Part shown: positions 9,486 to 16,798 of the stretch, one piece after another
How the letters are laid out: every line of letters begins with the position of its first letter
How positions within the stretch are numbered: the first letter of the stretch is position 1
Assembly (NCBI GenBank): GCA_020148055.1
Contig: JAHCRF010000004.1
Coordinates: 1 to 49,596, forward strand
Direction: 5' to 3'
Length of the DNA: 49,596 nt
From: Patescibacteria group bacterium
GTDB lineage: Bacteria > Patescibacteriota > Minisyncoccia > Minisyncoccales > JAHCRE01
The notes under the pieces: generated by a model
Databases searched by the model: none
Told to the model about the DNA's origin: nothing
The model's input: the letters and a program-made list of their open reading frames with translations, nothing else
Translations under genes and position numbers: made by a program

Positions 9486-10380
9486 ACTTAAACCTTATTC
9501 CATCGCTAATTATTTTTATATCGCCCGCTTTATCTGTTCTTAAAATCTTTATAGCAAATTTTTCCAATCTCTCCAAGACTTCATAACTAGGATGACCATA
9601 TTTATTTTCTCCAATCTGCACAACTGCGATTTCAGGAAAAACTTTTTCTAAAAATTCTTCAGAGGTTGAAGTCTTGCTTCCATGATGTCCAACTTTTAAA
9701 ACATTGGAGCTAAACTTAACTCCTTTTTCTAGAAGTTTTTTCTCCACGGATTTATAGGCATCTCCGGTAAACAAAAAAGAATTTTCATTAAAAACTAATT
9801 TACCAATAATAGAAGTATTATTAGTATTTTTAACAATTTTACCTTCTAAATTTTCTAAGGGAAACAAAATATCAATATATTTATCAACAAAACCTGAGCT
9901 CCTGGAAAGAATTACCCTTTGATCAGCTTGAGCAATTTTTATTTTAGCTTTTTCCTCTTTAATTAATTTCTCCCACTCCTTGAATTCTGAAGTATCCCTC
10001 AGAACTCCAGTCCATAAAATATTTTCAACTTTATATCTTTTTAAAACCTCAATCAAACCAGAAATATGATCGTGCTCAGGATGAGTTAAAATTATTAAAT
10101 CAATAGATTTATCCCAAAACGGCATATTTTCTCCCAATTTTTCTAAAATTTTTGAACTGGGGCCTCCATCAATTAAAATTTGATGACGGGTGGGAGTTTC
10201 AATAAAAATACTATCTCCCTTGCCAACATCAAAAAAATTAACTTCAAGAAGCTGGAGTTTACTTAAATCATAAATAGCAATCCAAGTCAAAATATTTAGG
10301 CAAAATAAAAAAGCTAAAATAATAAGAAAACTATTATGTTTTTTCATTGATTTTATTATAAAAAATAACCAAAACCACAA
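9460..10380 (-). CDS. MBL-fold hydrolase similar to the ComEC C-terminal domain
   Basis: N-terminal TM; FFDVGKGDS, ILIDGG, LTHPEHDH, GHHGSKTSTS. Confidence 0.85.
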   Translation of the reverse strand: MWFWLFFIIKSMKKHNSFLIILAFLFCLNILTWIAIYDLSKLQLLEVNFFDVGKGDSIFIETPTRHQILIDGGPSSKILEKLGENMPFWDKSIDLIILTHPEHDHISGLIEVLKRYKVENILWTGVLRDTSEFKEWEKLIKEEKAKIKIAQADQRVILSRSSGFVDKYIDILFPLENLEGKIVKNTNNTSIIGKLVFNENSFLFTGDAYKSVEKKLLEKGVKFSSNVLKVGHHGSKTSTSEEFLEKVFPEIAVVQIGENKYGHPSYEVLERLEKFAIKILRTDKAGDIKIISDGIRFKYETAVSNF

Positions 10381-10423
10381 GACTTGTGGTTTTGGTCTAA
10401 AATAAATTTTTGTTTCTCAATTT

Positions 10424-10579
10424 TTAAGCTTTTCCTAAAATTCTAAACATCTTTGTCCCACAAACAGGACAAATCCCGGTGGCAGCTCTTCTCTTTGATT
10501 TTCCTTTACCTTTCATGGTTATCTCCTTTTCATTTGTCATCTCTTGCTTTTGTTTACACTTTACACAATAAGCTTTCAT
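10424..10579 (-). CDS. Small zinc-ribbon protein, DUF5679-like (51 aa; absent from the ORF track)
   Basis: MKAYCVKCKQKQEMTNEKEITMKGKGKSKRRAATGICPVCGTKMFRILGKA; two CxxC motifs. Confidence 0.82.
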   Translation of the reverse strand: MKAYCVKCKQKQEMTNEKEITMKGKGKSKRRAATGICPVCGTKMFRILGKA

Positions 10580-10589
10580 AATATTTTAT

Positions 10590-10633
10590 TTATAACGGCC
10601 TTCGGCCGATATATCGCACTTTGTGCGTTATAA
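10590..10633. repeat. Nested palindromic element (outer stem plus two hairpins)
   Basis: TTATAAC[GGCC TTC GGCC]GATATATC[GCAC TTT GTGC]GTTATAA. Confidence 0.75.
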
Positions 10634-10802
10634 GTTTTAAAATTTTTACAAAGCCGACCTTTCCATAACCCGCCCAACTTTCGCCACGAAATTAAGAGGG
10701 CAAAAGTTATCCACAGCGAAAGTTAGGTGGACACAATCTTATTTTACCTTAATTTAAGCAAAGATGGTAGTCAAGCCCTCTTACCAGATTTTAACGTAAG
10801 AA

Positions 10803-11093
10803 TCATCTCTTAATTTTCAGGCTTTTTATCTTAATCGCCTTACCTTTAATTAGAGCTTCGGCTACTTTTTTACGAGCTGAAGTCAAAATTCGACCCAAAG
10901 TACTCTGAGAAATTTTCATTTTCTTAGCTGCCTTGATTTGAGCTAAATTTTTAAAATCACAAAGTCTTATTGCCTCTAATTCATCAATACCTAAATCTAC
11001 CTCCTCCAACATCGAAAGAGGTATTGCTCTCGGTTTAAAATAGGTCACATCTGGTTCAAATAAAACTCTTCTTGGTTTTATAGGTCTTGGCAT
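10803..11093 (-). CDS. DUF134 family predicted DNA-binding protein
   Basis: ELEAIRLCDFKNLAQIKAAKKMKISQSTLGRILTSARKKVAEAL. Confidence 0.88.
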   Translation of the reverse strand: MPRPIKPRRVLFEPDVTYFKPRAIPLSMLEEVDLGIDELEAIRLCDFKNLAQIKAAKKMKISQSTLGRILTSARKKVAEALIKGKAIKIKSLKIKR

Positions 11094-11106
11094 ATATCTC
11101 TACGAA

Positions 11107-12015
11107 TTACGAATTTTTACGAATATACGAATTAAGATTACTGTAAATTCGTTTAATTTCTCTTTTGGCCTCTAAATTTGTTTCCAGAATTGGAATTAAA
11201 TTTGAGATGGCTTTAAAAATTTTTTTATCATAAGATATTTTACCCAGCACCATTCCTTTGGGAAAAGTGGTGCTAGGTTTACCTAAAAATTTCCTACCGG
11301 CCCATTTCTCTATTTTATCACTTAATTGAGAATTTATATCCCACTTATTTATCACTAACCCCCAGGAAAGCTTAAAATGATTAACAACTTTTAAAACTCT
11401 TTTTAAATCAGAAAATGCCGAAGGCGTTGGCTCAGTAATTAAAATAGCAAAATTTGCATCTTGCAAAGCAGCAATAACCGGACAGCCGGTTCCCGGAGCC
11501 GAATCGATTAAGATTATTTCATGTTTAAATTTTTCCGCTTTTTTTTTAATTTCAGTAATCACTTTACCAGAACCAGTTTCCCCTGGAAAAAGATTTCCTG
11601 AAACCAAAATAAAACCATGTTTTGTTTTTTTAATTTTAATTTGTCCATTTTGAACCGGTTTTAATTTGATTGCCTTTTGAGGACAAATAACTTCACAAGC
11701 TCCACAGCCTTCGCATAAAAAATTGTTGATTGTTAACTGTTGATTGTTAATTGATAAACTTTCAAAACGACAGTTTTTTACACATAACCCACAGAGGTCA
11801 CATTTTTGTTGATTAATTTCTGGCTTTGCTGAAGCGATCACTGGCAGAGTTCTATCCCATTTTTTTATTCCTCCTAACCAAATAGCTAAATTCGGCGCAT
11901 CAGCATCACAATCTACCGCTACTATTCTCTTAGTTTCTGCGAAAAGCATCGCCAAAGCCGAAGTCAACATACTCTTTCCGACTCCTCCTTTCCCCGATAA
12001 AACAACTAATTTCAT
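11107..12015 (-). CDS. MinD/Mrp-like P-loop ATPase with inserted 2x[4Fe-4S] ferredoxin domain
   Basis: SGKGGVGKSM deviant Walker A; CDLCGLCVKNC...CEGCGACEVICP. Confidence 0.9.
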   Translation of the reverse strand: MKLVVLSGKGGVGKSMLTSALAMLFAETKRIVAVDCDADAPNLAIWLGGIKKWDRTLPVIASAKPEINQQKCDLCGLCVKNCRFESLSINNQQLTINNFLCEGCGACEVICPQKAIKLKPVQNGQIKIKKTKHGFILVSGNLFPGETGSGKVITEIKKKAEKFKHEIILIDSAPGTGCPVIAALQDANFAILITEPTPSAFSDLKRVLKVVNHFKLSWGLVINKWDINSQLSDKIEKWAGRKFLGKPSTTFPKGMVLGKISYDKKIFKAISNLIPILETNLEAKREIKRIYSNLNSYIRKNS

Positions 12016-12470
12016 AAATTTTTAATCTTTTTTATTTCTTTTTCTGTATACACCTTAATTCCTTCTTTTTTCAGAAGGGCGGCGAAGATACCATCACCAT
12101 CGATTAATCTTCCCGAAAAAGTACCATCATAAATTTTTCCAGAACCACAAGAAGGAGATTTTGATTTTAAAATAGCTTCTTTACAATTAACTAACTTAGC
12201 AAGTTTTAAAGCTTCCTTTGCCCCTTTTCTAAATAAATCAGTCACATCTTTACCGCTTTTAGTAAATACTTTATTTCTTCTTTGTTCTGCTGGCTCTCTG
12301 GGGGTAGATAAACCACCCAATTGTTCAGGACAAATAGGAATGACTTTCCCTTCCTTTACTAACTTAACCACTTTCTTATAAGGCCTTGACCTTCCATCCC
12401 ATCGACATTTTATTCCAGCCAAACAGGCACTAACCATTATCATTGGAAGTTTTTTATTTCGCATTTTCAT
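12012..12470 (-). CDS. DUF523 domain protein
   Basis: VSACLAGIKCRWDG, CPEQLGGLSTPREPAE, ILKSKSPSCG. Confidence 0.9.
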   Translation of the reverse strand: MKMRNKKLPMIMVSACLAGIKCRWDGRSRPYKKVVKLVKEGKVIPICPEQLGGLSTPREPAEQRRNKVFTKSGKDVTDLFRKGAKEALKLAKLVNCKEAILKSKSPSCGSGKIYDGTFSGRLIDGDGIFAALLKKEGIKVYTEKEIKKIKNL

Positions 12471-12634
12471 ATTTTTATTATTTCAACTCTAACAAAAATT
12501 GGTTTTCCAACTTTTAAAACTAAAAGATAAATTCTTTTCACGTTTAAAATTTTTTTACCAAAAAAATATTTTCCTGCCCTCTTGCTCCGCAAGACGAAGC
12601 GGACGGGCATTCTACCAGTATTTTTCTAAAGAGT

Positions 12635-13219
12635 TCATTTAAATTTTTCCAGAACTTTAAAGTCTTTTTCTAAAATTTCTTTCATATTTCGATTATAAGT
12701 AGCAACTGCTGGATGATAGAAAGGGATAATTTTGATTGATTTAAATAAAGTTTTGACTTCAAAAACTTTTCCATGAATTTTGCTAATTCCCTGAATCTGA
12801 TTTTTTAATCCATATTTCTCAAAAATAAAGACTGTTGAATAGTTTCCTAAGGCACAAACTACTTTTGGCTTTATAATCTCAATTTGTCTTTCTAAATAAG
12901 GGGTGCAGGCTTTGATTTCTTCTGATTTTGGTTTACGATTTTTTGGAGGTCTACATTTTAAAATATTTGTAATATAAACTTCCTTTCTTTTTATTCCAAC
13001 TGATTCTAAAAGTTCATCTAAAATCTTTCCGGCTGCCCCACAGAATGGATAACCGGTTCTATCTTCATTGAACCCCGGCCCCTCGCCACAAAAAAGGATT
13101 TTTGCCCGATGGCTCCCCTCTCCAACAACGGGATAAGTTCTTGTTTTATAGAGAGGACATTTTTTACAATTCAAAACTTCATTTTTGATTTCTTCGAGTT
13201 CCTCCTTCACTTTTTTCAT
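12635..13219 (-). CDS. Uracil-DNA glycosylase, family 4 type
   Basis: CKKCPLYKTRTYPVVGEG, GYPFCGAAG, NILKCRPPKNRKP, HPAV. Confidence 0.9.
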   Translation of the reverse strand: MKKVKEELEEIKNEVLNCKKCPLYKTRTYPVVGEGSHRAKILFCGEGPGFNEDRTGYPFCGAAGKILDELLESVGIKRKEVYITNILKCRPPKNRKPKSEEIKACTPYLERQIEIIKPKVVCALGNYSTVFIFEKYGLKNQIQGISKIHGKVFEVKTLFKSIKIIPFYHPAVATYNRNMKEILEKDFKVLEKFK

Positions 13220-13304
13220 AGTTACATTTCAATTATTTTCTCCACACCGTTTCTAATAAAATCTTCTTGATATCTATTTCTTCAAAAGAACAGACTTATA
13301 CCAA

Positions 13305-13625
13305 TTAGAGATACGAATTTAGTTTGTCAACTAAAAATTGTTTTGGTCGGGCTCCGATTATTCTCTCTATTTCCTGACCATTCCTAAAAATGATAAAGGT
13401 AGGAATCGCTCTGACTCCATAACCTCTGGCTATTTGTAGATTTTCACTGACATTTAATTTTCCAACTTTTATCTTTCCCTCAAATTCTTTTGCAATTTCT
13501 TCAATAATAGGTCCCATCACCAGACAGGGGGCACACATCGGACTCCAAAAATCAACCAAAACTGGTTTATCACTCTTTATAACCTCCTGTTCAAAATTTT
13601 GATCAGTTAAAGTTAGCTCTGCCAT
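13305..13625 (-). CDS. trxA: Thioredoxin
   Basis: VDFWSPMCAPCLVMGPII (CAPC active site), RAIPTFIIF. Confidence 0.92.
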   Translation of the reverse strand: MAELTLTDQNFEQEVIKSDKPVLVDFWSPMCAPCLVMGPIIEEIAKEFEGKIKVGKLNVSENLQIARGYGVRAIPTFIIFRNGQEIERIIGARPKQFLVDKLNSYL

Positions 13626-13626
13626 A

Positions 13627-14886
13627 CTATTTCTTCATTGCTTTAGCTACCCGATCCACAGCTAAAAGATAAGCTGCTTTTTTGAGATTTACCTTTTCTT
13701 TTTTAGCTAAATTCCAAACTTCTTCAAAAGCTTTTTCTAGAACTACTGATAATTCATGTAATGATTTTTCTCTCTCCCATTTCTTTTTTTCTTTTGATTG
13801 TAACCATTCAAAATATGAAGCCGTTACTCCTCCGGAATTAGCTAAAATATCGGGAATCGAAACAACACACTTTTCTTCTAAAATAATCTCTGCTTCCGGG
13901 GTAACCGGGCCGTTAGCCATTTCAATAATATATTTGGCTCTAATTTTAGAAGCGTTCTCTTTAGTAATAACATTTTCAACAGCGGCTGGGACCAAAATAT
14001 CAACCTCCATTTCTAAAAGTTCATCATTGGTAATTTGTTTTCCATAATTTAAATCGCAAACTGAACCCACACAATAACACTCAGCAATTTTGCCTTTTTC
14101 TTCTCTACAACGAAGGGTCTCTTCAGGATTAAGACCTTTTTTGACATAAATTCCTCCTTCACATTCAGAAGTGGCTATAATTTTGTAACCTTCGCGGAAA
14201 GCAAAATTGGCAAAATTATAACCAACATTTCCGAAACCTTGCACAGCTAAAGTTGTTTCTCTTGGTTTAAAACCAAATACCTTTTGTAATTTTTTAAGAA
14301 TCACTACTCCCCCATATCCGGTCGCCTCTTCTCTACCTTTTAAACCCCATAGTTCTGGAGGTTTCCCAGTAAAAGCAGCTGGAGTATCTTTACCCTTTAA
14401 TTTAGAATATTCATTAACCATCCAAGCCATAATCTGGGCATTTGTATTGACATCCGGCGCTGGAACATCAATATCAGGTCCTATGTAAGGAAAAATCCCT
14501 TTAACATATCCTCTGGAAAGCCTCTCTAATTCCCCTTTACTTAATTTCCGAGGGTCTACAATCACTCCTCCTTTTCCGCCACCAAAAGGCAAATCCACCA
14601 AAGCACATTTCCAAGTCATAAGCATTGATAAGGCTTTAATTTCATCTTCAGATACTTCTGGATGAAAACGAATTCCTCCTTTATAGGGACCAAGAGTATT
14701 ATTGTGTTGGGACCTAAATCCAAAAAAAATCTTGACTTTTCCGTTGTCCATCTGAACCGGAATTTGAAATTTAATCAATCGATGGGGCTCTTCTAATTCT
14801 CGAAGAATTTCAGGTTTTATTTTTAAGATATTGGCAATTTCTTTAAGTTGTTTTTGGCTATCTAAAAAGAAGTTTTGACTATCCAT
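13627..14886 (-). CDS. gdhA: Glutamate dehydrogenase
   Basis: GPYKGGIRFHP, MTWKCALVDLPFGGGKGGV, VQGFGNVG, NSGGVTASYFEW. Confidence 0.95.
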   Translation of the reverse strand: MDSQNFFLDSQKQLKEIANILKIKPEILRELEEPHRLIKFQIPVQMDNGKVKIFFGFRSQHNNTLGPYKGGIRFHPEVSEDEIKALSMLMTWKCALVDLPFGGGKGGVIVDPRKLSKGELERLSRGYVKGIFPYIGPDIDVPAPDVNTNAQIMAWMVNEYSKLKGKDTPAAFTGKPPELWGLKGREEATGYGGVVILKKLQKVFGFKPRETTLAVQGFGNVGYNFANFAFREGYKIIATSECEGGIYVKKGLNPEETLRCREEKGKIAECYCVGSVCDLNYGKQITNDELLEMEVDILVPAAVENVITKENASKIRAKYIIEMANGPVTPEAEIILEEKCVVSIPDILANSGGVTASYFEWLQSKEKKKWEREKSLHELSVVLEKAFEEVWNLAKKEKVNLKKAAYLLAVDRVAKAMKK

Positions 14887-14888
14887 AA

Positions 14889-15779
14889 TTAAATAAAAAA
14901 ATTAAGCAATTTTCCTTGAGAATAAGCTTTAACTAGTTTTTTTGAATAAGGAATTTCTTTATCTATCTTAATTTTATACTTTTTAGTAATGTTTTCAATT
15001 TCAGTTTTGTCTCCTAAATTGGCTTGGTTTAAAATTATTTTAGTTTTTACTTTGAGTTTTTGGCATAAATCTAAAATCAAATTTAAGTCATGGGCTCCCA
15101 TTGGAGTGGGTTCAGTAACAGCATAGGCTAAATCGCAATCCAAAATAGCTGAAATTACTGGACAATGAATACCCGGAGCGGTATCAAACAAAATATAATT
15201 TGCCTTATTTTTTTTTGCTAGATTTAAGGCAAATTTTTTTGTCTGACTTACTATCGGGCCGGTTTCTTCCAAGCCTGGTTTTGCCGAGCCGGTGATTAAC
15301 CAAAAATTATCTTTTATTTTATTAACAAAAATTTGGCCAACTTCTTCTTTCTCCGGTTCAATAGCTCCATGAGGACAAACAATCCAGCAAGCTCCACAGC
15401 CAGAGCACAAATCTTTGATAAATACTGGATATTTTCCCGGAGGTTGAAAAATGGCATTATTTCTACAAGTTTTTGCACACAATCCACATTTTTTACATTT
15501 TGTTTTATTTAATTTTGGGAACTCGGCATAAACTTTTTTTTGAGGTTTTTTCAATTTCTGGCCCAATAATAAATAATCATTTGGGCACTCAACATCACAA
15601 TCGCAGAGAATAACTCCGCCTCCTCGGCGGGTCGCCGAAGAGGCGACTTTTTCTATTTCTTTAACTAATTTATTAGCAAATAAAATAGCAATCGTACTTT
15701 TCCCAGTGCCCCCTTTTCCTCCAGTTATAGCAATTTTAATTATTTTTTGATTGTTGATTTTTGATTTTTGATTTCGCAT
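14889..15779 (-). CDS. MinD/Mrp-like P-loop ATPase with ferredoxin domain (second copy)
   Basis: TGGKGGTGKST; CKKCGLCAKTC...CSGCGACWIVCP. Confidence 0.9.
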   Translation of the reverse strand: MRNQKSKINNQKIIKIAITGGKGGTGKSTIAILFANKLVKEIEKVASSATRRGGGVILCDCDVECPNDYLLLGQKLKKPQKKVYAEFPKLNKTKCKKCGLCAKTCRNNAIFQPPGKYPVFIKDLCSGCGACWIVCPHGAIEPEKEEVGQIFVNKIKDNFWLITGSAKPGLEETGPIVSQTKKFALNLAKKNKANYILFDTAPGIHCPVISAILDCDLAYAVTEPTPMGAHDLNLILDLCQKLKVKTKIILNQANLGDKTEIENITKKYKIKIDKEIPYSKKLVKAYSQGKLLNFFI

Positions 15780-15856
15780 GTACTATTTTTACTTGCCTCG
15801 TTGCCGTAAAAAGCGGCTTTGCGGGGCCGCCGGTAATAGTGATTCCAATGCTTTAT

Positions 15857-16180
15857 TTATTTTAGTTTTCCTGCTTTAAATTTATCCAGGGCTTCCTTTG
15901 CAGTTCCTGAAATTCCAGAAATTACTTTAATTCCAGATTGCTGTAACGCTGTTAAAGCATTTGGGCCAATCTTGCCCACAATCACCGCTTCTACTTTTTC
16001 ACCAGCAACGATCTGAGAGGCAGCAATTCCTGCCCCCCTCATAGCCTCTCTAGCTTCATTGTCTATTACTTTAAATTCCTCTGTTTCTTTATCAACAATT
16101 AAAAAATAACTGCATCTACCAAAAACTTGATCTATTGGAAAATTCAAATCTGGACCGCTTGTGCAAATACAAATTTTCAT
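15857..16180 (-). CDS. Dinitrogenase iron-molybdenum cofactor (NifX/NifB-C) family protein
   Basis: FPIDQVFGRCSYFLIVD, EAVIVGKIGPNAL, GIKV. Confidence 0.87.
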   Translation of the reverse strand: MKICICTSGPDLNFPIDQVFGRCSYFLIVDKETEEFKVIDNEAREAMRGAGIAASQIVAGEKVEAVIVGKIGPNALTALQQSGIKVISGISGTAKEALDKFKAGKLK

Positions 16181-16185
16181 AAAGT

Positions 16186-16398
16186 TTATCTAACCCTGGT
16201 CATTTTAGAGCCACACTCTGGGCAAACCTCAGTATAGCAAGGTACTCCTCTCTTATGAGGGATTTTTGTCTTACATCGCGGGCATACACAAAAATCTCCA
16301 GGTCCTAAACCAGAACCGCCAGGCTGACGGCCACGGCCACCTCTCCCAGGTGCTCTAAATCTACCACCAGGAGGAATTGAAGGGATTCTTTTTGGCAT
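16186..16398 (-). CDS. Small zinc-ribbon protein with Gly/Arg-rich N-terminus
   Basis: CVCPRCKTKIPHKRGVPC...CPECGSKMTR. Confidence 0.75.
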   Translation of the reverse strand: MPKRIPSIPPGGRFRAPGRGGRGRQPGGSGLGPGDFCVCPRCKTKIPHKRGVPCYTEVCPECGSKMTRVR

Positions 16399-16399
16399 A

Positions 16400-16714
16400 T
16401 TATTTTTTCCCTTTTTTAGTTTCTAATTCTTTCAATCTTTCTTCAATGGCTTTCATTTCTTCTCGCAAAGTTTTAAGCTCTTCAGTCAATATTTTTTTCT
16501 CTTCCTTTGGAGCAGGTTGCGGTGGATAGGGATAATCTTGTCCATATTCAGGATAAGTCCACCACCAGCGAGGGAGCCAGGGAAACCTAAAACATCGACC
16601 CCAACCTCTCCCCCGGCCCCTTCCCCATCCTCTTCCCCATCCCCAACCTGGACCATATGGTGGCCAGTAAGGAGGATTATATTCGGGAGGATTAGTTTTA
16701 TTTGAATTAGCCAT
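16400..16714 (-). CDS. DUF5320-like protein, Trp/Gly/Arg-rich with C-terminal coiled coil
   Basis: GWGRGWGRGRGRGWGR low complexity plus LREEMKAIEERLKELE. Confidence 0.78.
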   Translation of the reverse strand: MANSNKTNPPEYNPPYWPPYGPGWGWGRGWGRGRGRGWGRCFRFPWLPRWWWTYPEYGQDYPYPPQPAPKEEKKILTEELKTLREEMKAIEERLKELETKKGKK

Positions 16715-16758
16715 AATAACTTTTTATTTAAAATATTATTCGACCTTTTTATATTATG

Positions 16759-16788
16759 AGTATATACCCATAACTATAGACCTGTCAA
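16759..16788 (-). promoter_or_regulatory. Promoter (TTGACA, TATATA/TATACT) overlapped by a 20-bp palindrome
   Basis: TTGACA 16788-16783; palindrome TTATGGGTATATACTCATAA 16773-16754. Confidence 0.6.
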
Positions 16789-16798
16789 GTGCTTTTAA

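Noticed and set aside
16400-16714. Gly/Trp/Arg-rich ORF as a frameshift or low-complexity artefact
   Set aside because: Intact start, stop and C-terminal coiled coil, and clustered with NifX-like/zinc ribbon genes, so kept as DUF5320-like CDS.
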